From positions 25,967,462 through 26,031,461 of the forward strand of contig CM055113.1 of NCBI GenBank assembly GCA_029204225.1: a DNA stretch of 64,000 nucleotides, given 5' to 3'. The position numbers were made by a program, and so were the translations under genes. The notes beneath the pieces are model-generated. The model was not told the origin of the DNA and searched no databases. It saw nothing but the letters and a program-made list of their open reading frames with translations. Of the stretch, positions 10,636 through 22,300 are shown in pieces (the first letter of the stretch is position 1; each line of letters begins with the position of its first letter). This DNA comes from Diphasiastrum complanatum. Its lineage: Eukaryota > Streptophyta > Lycopodiopsida > Lycopodiales > Lycopodiaceae.

Positions 10636-11949
10636 CAAGAGGATTCTAAGATATGTATCTTCATCTTGTGATTATGGTCTACTCTATAAAAGTGAAGATC
10701 TATCCATTATTGGCTACTCGGATTCGGACTTTGCAAGTGACAAGATGGATCGAAAGTCTATTAGTGCATACACTATCTTTCTTGGAGGCAATCTAATACC
10801 TTGGCTTTCCAAAAAGCAAGATACTATATCTCTCTCTTCATGTGAGGCCGAGTACAAAGCACTCACTACAACTACCAAAGAAGTGCTTTGGATGAAGAGG
10901 TTATTAATGGAGCTAAAGTGCATCAAGGAGGATGATCTACCAATGATCAAGCGTGATAACATCTCGGCCCAAGATCTTGCCAATAATCCCATATTTCATG
11001 CAAGAAGCAAGCACCTCGAAGTGGCACACCATTTTGTGAGAGAAAAGCTTATTGGAGGAGAAATCTATTTGGAGCATGTCAACTCGTCCTCTTGTATTGC
11101 CAATCTACTCACCAAGCCTTTGAGCAAAAGTGCTTTCATCAAGCATAGATCTAATCTTGGAGTTATATCAAGATCAATGCTCAAATCTTCATAGATAATT
11201 TTTTAGGAGGAGTGTGAAGAATTGAAAAAGATTATCTATGCTAGATATAGGGGTCTTATGTTTTTTACATCAAGCATCTAGGTGTAGGATGTTGATAGGA
11301 ATAAATTTGGCATAGATGGCAAATTATGCATTTCCACTTGTAATGCCACTATTGAGCCAAAATAGAATAAGAGGCTAAACACGTGCCAATTAGAGTGTAG
11401 ACAAGTGTAAAGGTTTTGTTTGATGAATTCCAAGAGGTCCAATAGGATTTAGAGGTGGAACCTTGTGAGGTCCAATTGAAAATTGAGGCGTGCTTGAATA
11501 TAGTCCAATAGAATTAAGAGGTGCATGGATCAATGATCCAATAGGATCAAGAGCTGACAAAATATGGTCCAATCATAGTTAAGCATAGTGGTAGCTCGTG
11601 GACCTACTAGTATCATTGTACTTCTCATTTTGAATCTAATTGATTTGGTGATTTCATGGATTTTGTGAGTTATTGGATTTCTAGCTTTCTCTCTCTACCC
11701 GAGAGCTCATGATGCATTTTCTCTCTCTACCTGAGGAGAGCAGGTTGTTTTTACTTGGATTATTTTTTGAATACTTCCCACACATGTGAGTGAGAGTTGG
11801 AAGTGATTGAATGCATGTAGTAGTGTGTTTTTGCCATAGGATCTAAGATTGATTTTGAATCTCAATCTAGTCTTGATCTTGTTGCATCTACACACCTTAG
11901 GAGATCACAAGTACATGTTGTGGACAATCCACACGTGTGAAATTCAACA
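10636..11949 (+). mobile_element. Copia family B fossil: RNase H region and 3' LTR piece
   Basis: RNase H coding region (about 10636-11194) followed by a purine tract and an LTR (11213-11949). It matches the 3' end of the family B copy at 60255-64000 and is in the opposite orientation to the rest of the nearby B element (13105-17857). The two pieces meet within a few bases in element coordinates, so they are best read as one insertion split by a local inversion. Broken; young by LTR similarity (about 98% by eye). Confidence 0.85.
11213..11949 (+). repeat. Copia B LTR (737 bp)
   Basis: Starts TGTGAAGAATTG after a GGAGGAG purine tract and ends ...GAAATTCAACA. It has the same length as the minus-strand partner at 17121-17857. 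A G-box palindrome (CACACGTGTG) sits about 20 bp from its end. Confidence 0.9.
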
Positions 11950-12169
11950 ATGAAGTTCGACAAAGCCTTGGACCCGTTCATGCATCCAGGTAGCTCTTTT
12001 AGAGCCTTTTCGACTGGGCATTGAGCAAAATATCTCCAACACTTTGGTATACAATCGTATCCTTTTGGAATGGCTAACAATTCTTACCTTGGAACAAGCC
12101 TCAGCCACATTTAGAAAAACCCAACACAGCAACAAACATGTCATTTTGTCTTCTCTTGGCAACATCCAT
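11950..12169 (-). pseudogene. PIF/Harbinger transposase, N-terminal coding segment (inverted)
   Basis: Read on the minus strand from an ATG at about 12169 (MDVAKRRQNDM) down to 11950, this encodes the start of a Harbinger transposase. The useful frame ends SKRATWMHERVQGFVELH. The next expected residues (LPGSYTDKMF) occur at 17858 on the plus strand, on the far side of copia B. Its first ~20 codons and its last ~45 lie in different frames, and a CAAG/GTAAGAA site between them looks like a splice donor, so either an intron or a frameshift is present. It is separated from the rest by the copia B insertion and by an inversion of 10.64-13.10 kb. This domain precedes the DDE nuclease and lacks catalytic residues of its own. 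Confidence 0.65.
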
Positions 12170-12348
12170 TATTTTGGAGCTACATGGAACAACATACATC
12201 AATTAAGACATTGAATAGGTAAGCATTGTATGGAAACACTAGTAGTATAGCAGAATGGAAGCACAACCAATACCATTTTGCTAAATTATCTCTCTCTACT
12301 TGCACATGAATTATGTTTCCAAGCACTAATGCACACACACACACACGT

Positions 12349-12350
<2 letters not shown>

Positions 12351-12426
<76 letters not shown>
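12351..12426 (+). repeat. (CT)38 microsatellite
   Basis: Uninterrupted CT dinucleotide tract of 76 bp. Confidence 0.95.
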
Positions 12427-12432
<6 letters not shown>

Positions 12433-12608
12433 TGACTGAGAAATGGATGCTCAACCTTCAAAAACACTTGTTCTACAAAAATGCTTGCATTGGATTGGTT
12501 GTTACAGTTCATACCACTTAAAAAAGTGCATATCCAACCTACCAAATTCTCTTTATCTACAACTCTTATATTGCAACAAAACCGTCCAAACAACAATCAA
12601 GCATTCCG

Positions 12609-12612
<4 letters not shown>

Positions 12613-12661
<49 letters not shown>
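12613..12661 (+). repeat. (CT)24 microsatellite
   Basis: Uninterrupted CT tract of 49 bp, 187 bp beyond the first one. Confidence 0.95.
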
Positions 12662-12665
<4 letters not shown>

Positions 12666-12962
12666 AAGTCACCAATCTATCTCTCCATATCATTCATATA
12701 AAGCACGATATGAAACACCAAGCATTTGAATATAGAAAGATGTTAACAACATGAACAATACCATGGCCATGTGAACTTTCCAATCACTTCATCTTCACTC
12801 TAACAATAGAGGATACACAAACAGTTTCCAACTAGTTCATACACTAATCCAGGCACAATAAAGCATGAATATTACTAAACCTGTCGAATAAAACTCCAAC
12901 CAACTTTCTAACTACATCATGTCTACATAAATATAATTTATACCAAACAAACAAAAAACTCT

Positions 12963-13104
12963 CTATGCATGCTTCATAAAACTACAAATAACATCTTTGA
13001 GCTCCTTCAAAACATCCAGTCTAGCCTGTTCAAATTCTCTTGCTACTTTTTCCTTCTCAATTTCATGTTTGGCCAAGTTGACTATTGCATCTTCGATATT
13101 CTCT
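12963..13104 (-). pseudogene. C-terminal coiled coil of a Harbinger ORF1 (Myb/SANT-like) protein, truncated
   Basis: The minus strand from 13104 to a TAG at about 12963 encodes a highly charged helix: NIEDAIVNLAKHEIEKEK, then VAREFEQARLDVLKELKD, ending SFMKHA. A charged helical tail of this kind is usual at the C-terminus of the Myb/SANT-like accessory protein (ORF1) encoded by plant PIF/Harbinger elements, and of related no-apical-meristem-associated proteins. The N-terminal DNA-binding part is absent; the frame meets copia B sequence at about 13105. It sits upstream of, and in the same direction as, the transposase N-terminus at 11950-12169, which is the expected gene order. Identification rests on composition and context, so it is moderate. 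Confidence 0.5.
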
Positions 13105-16100
13105 TCCAATGATGGATCTTAGGATCTTGCATAAATTGACTCAATTTGTGCACACAAAAACTTAGATCGGGCCTAGTAATGGTAAGCCAAATCAAGGAGC
13201 CTACAAGACTCCTAAAAAGTGTGATGTCCTCAAAGGATCTTTCATCACCTTTATTAGGATCTTTTACAATTTGCTCCATTGGAGTATCTATGCTCTTAGA
13301 ATTTTCCATATGGAATTTTTTCAACATAGAGTGAGCATATCTAGATTGGCATATAAAGACATGATTTTCATAAAAATCAATTTCTAGGCCTAGGATGTAA
13401 TGCATCTCTCCTAGATCTTGCATTTTAAACTCACATCCAAGTGCTAGCTTGGTTTCATCAACTAGCTTGATACAACTCCCACAAAGAATAATGTCATCAA
13501 CATAAATTAGAAGAATGACAATATTGCTATCAACAAGCTTTAGATACATGGAAGGATCATAGTCACTAAGAGTAAATCTTAGTGAGATAAGAAAAGAGTT
13601 AAGTCTTGAATACCATGATCTTGGTGCTTTCTTGAGTCCATAAAGACTTTTGAAGAGTAAGCACACTTTGGACTTATCCTTGATGAATCCTTGAGGTTGT
13701 TCCATATAGATCTCCTCCTCAAGATAACCATTTAGAAAAGCATTGGATACATCTAATTGGAACACCTTCCACTTGAAAAAACAAGCAAGAGAAATAAGAA
13801 TTCTTATTGTCACCATCTTTGCAACGGGTGCAAAGGTCTCCTCATAATCAAGACCATGGATTTGAGCAAATCCTTTGGCACATAATCTTGTTTTATGCTT
13901 GTTGATGTTGCCATCATGATTGAACTTGATCCGAAATACCCACTTGCAACCAATCACATGCTTGTTGGATGGAGGATCCACAAGCTCCCAAGTATTGTTG
14001 GTGATCAATGCATCATACTCTTGCTTCATGGCATCATACCACTCCTTGGTATTGAGTGCCTCTTGTACATTCTTTGGCACTTCATGAGAGACATAAAAAA
14101 CATAAATAGTGGAATCAAGATCCACTTGTTTGCCTTTGTCAACATATGAGAGCCTCTTAGGCTCGGATCTATCTCTCATGGATCTTCTTGGTGAAAAAAT
14201 CCGAGGAGAGTCTTCTTCAAATCTCGACCCCATCACATCATGATTGTCTTCAAAATCTATAATTGATGATGCATCCATAGATTCCTTGATCTCGGCCTCT
14301 TCAAATGATGAGTGTTGATCATCATGAAAGACAACATCTCTACTTTCAATAACTTGAGAAGTAGAGAGTATAAAGACTCTATAGGCCTTCTTGGTGGATG
14401 AGTATCCAACCATGATCCCTTTGCATGCACTAGGATCTTTCTTCTTCCTTGTTTCCAAGGGAATATGGACAAAGCATAAGCATCCAGAAACTCTAAGGTG
14501 ATCAACCTTAGGCTTCTTCAAAAATAAGATTTCATATGGTGACTTTCCTCCAAGAGCTATATGTGGGAGCCTATTGCAAAGAAAATTTGCACAATTAATG
14601 GCTTCTCCCCAAAAATCTTTGGGCAAAGATGCCTCAATTCTCATAGATTTTGCACATTCACATAGAGATCTATTCTTTCTCTCGGCCACTCCATTTTGAG
14701 ATGGAGAGTAGGCACAAGAAAACTCTCTTTTAATGCCTTCAAGCTCACAAAAAACTTGAAATTTATTGGAGATATATTCACCACCTCCATCACTTCTAAG
14801 AGCTTTAATCTTGAATGAGAATTGCTTCTCTACATAAGCTTTGAAAATAAGGAAATGATCAAACACCATAGATTTAGAAGCAAGAAGATATATCCAAGTG
14901 AATCTTGTGTAATCATCAATGAAAGTAACAAAACAAGTGGCTCCTCCCTTGCTTGTAGTTGATGAGAAATGCACATCCGAGTGGATTAACTCCAGAGGAT
15001 GCTTGCTTTTGATAGAAGATCTTGTAAATGGCTTTTTGTGAGATTTAGCAATAGCACAAGCCTCACAAGGCTTGATCTTCTTGGAGAGTGACTTTGGCAA
15101 GCCAATAGCTTTGGCTTCTTTGATCATAGAGAGCATGGATTTGTAGTTGGGATGTCCCAACCTCCTATGCAATAATTCCTCCATAGAGAGCTTGTTCACA
15201 AGAGCAACATTACAAGCATTCACATACTCATTTAGATCTAGTTTATAGATGCCACCAAGTCTAGATCCTAATGCAAGTATCTCATCATTCTTCTTGATAG
15301 TGCAAGTATCAACATTGAATTTTACATCAAGGCCATTATCAAGCAATTGGCCAACACTAATAAGATTCTTGGTAAGCTTAGGGACATAAAGATCTCTAGA
15401 GAGAGAAAGAACTTTAGAGGATGCAAGCTTCAAGGGAATGTTCCCTATGCCTTCAATAGGACATTCAAAATCATTTGCAGTGTATATTGATTTCTTGACT
15501 CCATCATAAGGTGCAATAGAAGAGAAAGAGTCCTTGGAGCTACACATATGTGAAGAGGCTCCACTATCAATATACCATAGGCCGTTCTTCTTGAAAGGAG
15601 TAGATGAGAAACTAGAGACCATAAGAGATCCCTCTCCATCACTTGCAATAGTGTCTTCCTTCTCATTGGTAATATTGGCTTGCTTGAGTTGATTCTTCTT
15701 TTTGAAACAATTGGTGGCATAATGACCTTTCTTGCCACAATAAAAGCACTTGATCGTCTTAGAAAGCTTGTCCATCCTCAAGAGCTTGTACTCTTGTCTT
15801 GATTCTTCTAAAATTAGCACACTTTGGAGAGCCTCCAAACTTGGTAGCTCCTCCTTAATGGCATAGGATTGGACAAGGTTATCAAATTCACTTCTCAAGT
15901 CATTGAGAATGACTTGAACTAGCTCATTTTGATTGATGGAATCACCAAGACAAGCAAGCTCTCTATGAATATCTTTTACTCTCAAAATATAACTAGATGC
16001 ACTCTCATCACGTTTTTGGCTACTTTGAAAGATTTGATTCCTAAGAGTGAGAAGCCTAGAGGTATTCTTAGCCTCATAGATAGTCTTGAGACAATCCCAA

Positions 16101-17107
16101 GCTTCTTTGACTGTTGTACAAGTATCTATCTCCCTCAATATCTCATTAGAGACATTCATCTTAATGTAGTGGAGAGCCATCCTAGCTCTCTTTTCGTATT
16201 TTTGAACCTCTTGAAGAACTTGTGGTTCTTCTTCAAGGCCAAGAACTATGTCCATCATGTCTTCAAGGATCAAGATGGACTCCATCCTCATTTTCCAAAT
16301 TGAATAATTTGAAGTGGTCAATCTTTCACTTGGTTCCAACAAGGATGAATCCATTGAAGACATTTGAAGTGAAGAAAACTCAAATGATGAATAATAAATG
16401 TTGCTACACACTCTCAATAGAATCCAATAATTGAGTACTATCTCCTCCTATGAAAGATCTTGCAACTATTTGTGAATTGATTCTCACTAGCTACTCAAAT
16501 CTCTCTAAAACAAGATCTATTTCACATCAAATGATGGAGTATAGGCAAAGTTAGGATCTAACACTCTTAGCACGTGTGAAATACACTAAGAAACCAAATT
16601 TGACTCAAATACAATGATATTGCATGAAACAAAATGGCAAAGATCTCAAAACAGTGCCTAGATCACATATAGATGAGATTGGCAAGCATACAACTGTGAT
16701 TTTGGATCAACCAAGCAATATCTTGACCAAACCAAATGTGTCCACCCAGGTCTAGGTGCCCTACCTAACCCTCTTCAAAAGCCTATAACTTTTGATTCGC
16801 TCAACCAGATGGAATGAAACTGATTGCAACAAAAACTAGACAAAAATAGCTTCAAAACAAGCTATCAAGCAAGATAAATGGATCAAACATGAGAGAGAAC
16901 TTCCAAACTGAAATTGGATGTTCCTCACACGTGTCTGAGCACCTGATTCCGTATAGTACCAGGTCAGACCCAATCAATGTCCTTTTGATCTCTTTTTCTC
17001 CAAGATTGAACAAGATAGCTAGGAAAATGGGCCTTGACAACTTTGAGCTCAAGACTGGTGAAAATTTTTTCACTTAGATGGATCAAAATTCATGGTAACC
17101 TTAGGTA

Positions 17108-17120
17108 GGCTCTGATACCA
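17108..17120 (-). promoter_or_regulatory. Copia B primer-binding site
   Basis: GGCTCTGATACCA on the plus strand is the complement of TGGTATCAGAGCC, the initiator-Met tRNA site, directly beside the LTR. Confidence 0.9.
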
Positions 17121-17857
17121 TGTTGAATTTCACACGTGTGGATTGTCCACAACATGTACTTGTGATCTCCTAAGGTGTGTAGATGCAACAAGATCAAGAC
17201 TAGATTGAGATTCAAAATCAATCTTAGATCCTATGGCAAAAACACACTACTACATGCATTCAATCACTTCCAACTCTCACTCACACGTGTGGGAAGTATT
17301 CAAAAAATAATCCAAGTAAAAACAACCTGCTCTCCTTAGGTAGAGAGAGAAAATGCATCATGAGCTCTCGGGTAGAGAGAGAAAGCTAGAAATCCAATAA
17401 CTCACAAAATCCATGAAATCACCAAATCAATTAGATTCAAAATGAGGAGTACAATGATACTAGTAGGTCCACGAGCTACCACTATGCTTAACTATGATTG
17501 GACCATATTTTGTCAGCTCTTGATCCTATTGGATCATTGATCCATGCACCTCTTAATTCTATTGGACTATATTCAAGCACGCCTCAATTTTCTATTGGAC
17601 CTCACAAGGTTCCACCTCTAAATCCTATTGAACCTCTTGGAATTCATCAAACAAAAGTTTTACACTTGTCTACACTCTAATTGGCACGTGTTTAGCCTCT
17701 TACTCTATTTTGGCTCAATAGTGGCATTACAAGTGGAAATGCATAATTTGCCATCTATGCCAAATTTATTCCTATCAACATCCTACACCTAGATGCTTGA
17801 TGTAAAAAACATAAGACCCCTATATCTAACATAGATAATCTTTTTCAATTGTTCACA
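17121..17857 (-). repeat. Copia B 5' LTR (737 bp)
   Basis: Reverse complement of the LTR at 11213-11949, same length, a handful of differences seen. Ends in TG...CA. Confidence 0.9.
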
Positions 17858-18096
17858 CATTTGCCAGGATCGTACACTGATAAGATGTTTAAACAAAGGA
17901 TGAGAGTGTCAAGATCCACATTTAGATTCATATGTTCACGAGTCGCATGTCACATGTCCAAGCAAGATAGATCCACCAGGAAGTGTATTCCTTTAGAGAA
18001 TAGGGTTTGCATAGCATTGTCAAGGTTGGCCACTGGCAACATGTTGCAAATGATTTCTGATGTTTTTGGTGTTGGCATATCAACCTGCCATGAAAT
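17858..18096 (+). pseudogene. PIF/Harbinger transposase, middle segment
   Basis: Continues the transposase after copia B: LPGSYTDKMFKQRMRVSR, then TFRFICSRV, and ISDVFGVGISTCHEIV at the end. The FRVS..TF and 'GVG.ST......V' blocks are the helix-turn-helix-like region that precedes the DDE nuclease in plant Harbinger (HARBI1-type) transposases. It is cut at 18096 by copia C, with GAAAT repeated on the other side (23958-23962), and resumes there in the same frame. The segment itself has no stop. Confidence 0.85.
18092..18096 (+). repeat. Target-site duplication of copia C, left
   Basis: GAAAT directly before the 5' LTR; the same five bases follow the 3' LTR. Confidence 0.95.
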
Positions 18097-18749
18097 TGTG
18101 AAAAATTGTCAACTAGTAGTATTTTCCTAACTTGAGATTTTGTAGGCCTATGGCCAAATAAAAGTTAGAGATAGGTTCATACATGTATGTAGAGGCCCAA
18201 AGTATGTGTACACTACTTTTGAGGTCACATTAATTAGAGGAGGTCGAGTGTGGAGCTCTTCTATTGGCTCATAATTTGGTGCATTCCTATTTGACCAAAT
18301 TTCTAGGTATATGGGTGAATCCTATTGGACCCCAATTTTAGCCTATCATAAGACAAGTGGCCAAGAGGCACTATGGCTGCTATAAATAGCCATCTCCACG
18401 AGTATGTACACATCTCATTTTCATTCTATTGAATGAATGTTATGCTCTTTGAAGATCCATCTTCTTCTCTCTCACTTTTTTGTTCATATCTTGCATTCTA
18501 GCCACTAGAATTGTGATTTCTTTGTTGCTATGGCTTCACACGTGTGAAATGCAGGTTGTAGGCTCTGAAGTACGGACAGGGACAGCAAGTTTCTGTTTGT
18601 GGAAGCTTATGATCAGATTTTGATGTTTAGTTGATGTTTAGTATGCTTAACATCACAATTTCTATCATTTTTTCAATCTAGATGTGCATAACTTCCATGG
18701 CCAAGATCTTTATGAAACTTTAGCATCTTTTGGATCTGAGTTTTTCACA
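18097..18749 (+). repeat. Copia C 5' LTR (653 bp)
   Basis: TGTGAAAAATTG...TTTTTCACA. Contains a TATA box (TATAAATA at 18381) and a 14-bp palindrome centred on a G-box (TTCACACGTGTGAA, 18535-18548). Confidence 0.95.
18381..18388 (+). promoter_or_regulatory. TATA box in copia C LTR
   Basis: TATAAATA in a GC-flanked context inside the 5' LTR; the same box is at 23589 in the 3' LTR. It marks the likely promoter of the genomic transcript. Confidence 0.6.
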
Positions 18750-18762
18750 TGGTATCAGAGCA
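18750..18762 (+). promoter_or_regulatory. Copia C primer-binding site
   Basis: TGGTATCAGAGCA starts at the base after the LTR; complement of initiator-Met tRNA. Confidence 0.95.
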
Positions 18763-19358
18763 TTAGGCGGCCAAATGTGCAGGTTTTGCCAGATTTAGAA
18801 GAGATTTGTGGGCGAGTTTGCTTTTGTAGCATTCCAATCAAGTTTCTAGCTAAAAATCTTGTTGATTTATGTGTAGAAATTGGATCTTTGTGATCAAAAC
18901 ATCATTTGTATGCATTTCAATTGAAGTAGGGCGAATTCCCTCTGTACTTATCAGAATAAGGAGACAAAAATTGTTTTGGAAAGAGGGAGATGCAAGATCC
19001 AACAAGATCCTATTAGTTTTCCATTCTAGCATATAGTTTTTTGATTCAATTTCTTGCTTCTTCATGTCAAAAACTTCAAAATTGATGTAACCCTCTGATT
19101 TTCAGTTTGCTGAATGATTCAAGAGTGTATTTCAATCTTAGGAGTGAGGGAAAAGCAAGTATATTGAGGTTTGGTCTTGGTTTGATCAAGAAATCATAAA
19201 ACTAGTGGCTAAAATTAAGGAAAAAGTGAGGAAAAGAGAGAAAAAGTAAGGTTTTAGGTTCCAAATCTTTGTGATTTCTTCTTGTGTTTCATTTGTTGAT
19301 TCAAGAGAGTGCTTAGTGCATTGGAACAGGTCAAAGATCAGAGATCAATCATTGCAAC

Positions 19359-22300
19359 ATGGCTACAAATGGAGGCTACATGTTGGAAAGCAATGATAGG
19401 CTTACCTCCCTCAACTATTCTACTTGGAAAGTAAGGATGGAGTCTTTGCTTGAGATGAATGAGTTGATGGATATTGTTGTAGGTGTGGAGGAGAGACCTT
19501 TGGCACCTCAAGAACAATTGAGGTATGACAAGAGGGCAAAGAAAGCCCTTCACATGATCAAGATGAATGTGACAAATGAGCTTATCAAAGAGGTTGGTAA
19601 GTGCACATCATCTAGTGAAGCTTGGGAAGCCTTGAAGAAGGTTTATGAATCCAAGTCTACTTCTAGAGTGTTGACTTTAAGAAGGCAAATCTTTTCTTGT
19701 ATGCAAAAGAAGAGTGAGAATGGACATGCTTTTGTTTTGAGAGTTAAAGCATTGAATGATGAGTTAGCATGCATTAATGATGGCATAAATAATGAGGAGC
19801 TTGTTCAAGTGATTCTCAATGGCTTGTTGGATGATCATGCTAATCTTGTTCAAAGTTATGCTATCCAAAAATGTTTACCAAGTGTTGGAGACTTGCAAGA
19901 GGTCTTGTTGGCTGAAGAATTCAGGTTGCAAGCAAGAGTGGGAGCATCTTCTACATCTCAAGGAGGAGAAGAGGAGGCAATGTTCTCTAAAGGCAAGTTC
20001 AAGGGCAAAGGTAAAAGCAATTGGTCTAAAGGGCAAGACCAAGGTGAGCACTCTACTTTTGGCAAAAAGAAGGATAGATCTAAGCTAAAATGTTTCTATT
20101 GTGGAGTCAAAGGGCATTTTGCTAGTGATTGTTTTAAGAAAAAGAGGGATCAAGGGGAAAAGCAAACCAATCTAACTATTGATGAGGGTGGGGATGAGCT
20201 TCTTTCAAATGATGCTTTTGTTATGTCATCTTGCTTGTTGGCTAATCATGGAGACATTGATCCTTGGTGGATTGATAGTGGAGCCACTTCTCATATGACA
20301 TATCATAAAGAGTATTTTTCATCTTTAATGGCATTTGATGGTGATAGGAAGGTAATCTATACCGCAAATGATGGTGAGTGTGCAATCAAGGGGATTGGCA
20401 CAATTCCTATTTCACTTTCTACAAATAGGAATATAGAATTGAAAGATGTTTTGCTCATTCCATCCATTACCAAGAACTTACTTAGTGTAAGCCAAATGCT
20501 TGACAAAGGATTCAAAGTTGAGTTTGATGGTGATGCTTGCTTGATCAAAAAGGGGTGTAGTATCATTGCAAAAGGGAAAAGGCAAGGGAAATTGTTCAAG
20601 CTTGATGCATGTGTTGTTGCTAACCAAGTTGGATGCATGGCAAATGAACAAATGTCAATTCAAGAGGTATGGCATAAAAGGATGGGACATCTCAACTACA
20701 AGGCCTTGGAGGTAATAGCCAAAAAGGAGGTAGTAAGGGGACTTCCCAAGTCTCTTACTTGCTTGAATCATGTTTGTGAAGAATGTGCTTTGTCTAAATC
20801 ACATAGATTGCCATATACTAGATCTATATCTAGATCTAAGATGCCTTTTTCTCTCTTGCATTCGGATATTCATGGTGTTACTACAATTAGCAATGGAGGT
20901 GCTAAGATGTATGTAACTTTCATTGATGATTTTAGTAGATTTTGTTGGGTTTATCTACTAAAGAGCAAGGATGAGGTGTTTGATGTGTTTGTCAAGTTCA
21001 AAGTTGCTATTGAGACTCAATTTACAACCAAAATCAAATGCTTGAGGAGCGACAATGGTGGTGAATACATTTCTAACAAATTCAAAGCCTTTTGCGATGA
21101 GCATGGGATCAAGAGGGAGTACACATGTCCAAGAACACCACAACAAAATGGAGTGGCCGAGAGGAAGAATAGAACCTTGTGTGAGAGTGCAAAGGCAATG
21201 AGATTGAATGCTAATCTTCCTAAACCTTTTTGGAGTGATGCTTTGTTGTGTGCAAATTTCCTATGCAATAGATGGCCAAGTGTTGTATTGGAAGGAAAAA
21301 CCCCTTTTGAAGCTTTGTTTGGTACGAAGCCTAATGTCAAGTTTCTAAGAACTTTTGGATGCATTTGCTACTTCAACATTACTCTTGATGATAGAACTAA
21401 GGAGGATCCATCTTCAAGAAAGGGCATTTTTGTTGGTTATAGTGAAGTAAGCAAAGCATATAGGATTTATGTTCCTTCAATCAAGAAAGTGTTCACAAGT
21501 AGGGATGTCATTTTTGATGAAAGTAACATTCCAAAAGTTGTTTCAAGTGATGATGGTGTTGTTGCAACTAATGTGCTTGATGACAATGGAGTTGATGACA
21601 CATTGGATGTGGATGTTGAAGAAGCCTCTTCAAGTCAAATTCCAAGGAGAACTCCAAGGCATAAAGTGAAACCCTCAAGGCTCACTTATGATGACAAAGG
21701 TAAGCAAGTGGTGGATGGATCCAACTATGCTTTCCTAACTTCTTTTGATGTACCTTCATGTGTAGATGAAGCAAGGCAAAAAGAGGAATGGATCCAAGCA
21801 ATGGATCTTGAGTTTGAAGCACTTATGAAGAACAACACATGGAGATTGGTGGAGCTTCCAAAGGGCAAAAGTGCAATTGGATGCAAATGGATCTTCAAGG
21901 TAAAGACAAATCAAGATGGATCTATCAACAAGTTGAAGGCAAGGTTGGTGGCTAAAGGTTATGCTCAAGAGCATGGCATTGACTATGAGGAAACCTTTGC
22001 ACCCGTGGCAAAGATGGTGAGCATAAGAGTAATCATTTCCCTTGCAACTCTTTATGGATGGGATCTTTGGCAATTAGACATTTCTAATGCTTTCTTGAAT
22101 GGTGATCTTGAAGAGGAAGTCTACATGGAGCAACCCGAGAGCTATGTTTCTCATAGCAAGCCTAATCATGTGTGTTTTCTACAAAAAAGTTTGTATGGTC
22201 TTAAGCAAGCACCAAGGAGTTGGTATGCTAGGCTTAACTCTTTTCTACTTTCTCAAAACTTCACTATGAGTGAGTATGATCATTCACTTTACTTTAGAAT

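Larger units (their letters stand above)
12170..12962. other. Harbinger inter-gene spacer with CT microsatellites
   Basis: Non-coding DNA between the two Harbinger coding remnants. It contains a short CA repeat (about 12332-12346) and two long CT repeats, listed separately. No gene is recognisable; the open frames through the CT tracts are low-complexity artefacts. Confidence 0.5.
13105..17857 (-). mobile_element. Copia family B, 5' LTR through reverse transcriptase
   Basis: Minus-strand element. The 5' LTR (17857-17121) is followed by a primer-binding site (17120-17108), a leader, then one long open frame starting at 16417 that covers gag, a CCHC zinc knuckle (CFYCGKKGHYATNC), protease (DSGASSH), integrase with HH-CC zinc region, and reverse transcriptase (YVDD box). 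RNase H and the 3' LTR lie at 10636-11949 in the opposite orientation. It entered the Harbinger transposase gene: transposase sequence stops at 11950 and resumes at 17858. Only CAT is clearly shared by the two flanks. The element is broken by rearrangement but otherwise well preserved. LTR similarity (about 98% by eye) points to a recent insertion. Confidence 0.9.

Noticed and set aside
12180-12754. Open frames through the CT repeats
   Set aside because: Their length comes from poly-(Ser-Leu) or poly-(Arg-Glu) reading of microsatellites.
11950-17862. A clear 5-bp target duplication for copia B
   Set aside because: Only CAT is shared between the two flanks; the boundary has changed since insertion, so no full duplication is claimed.
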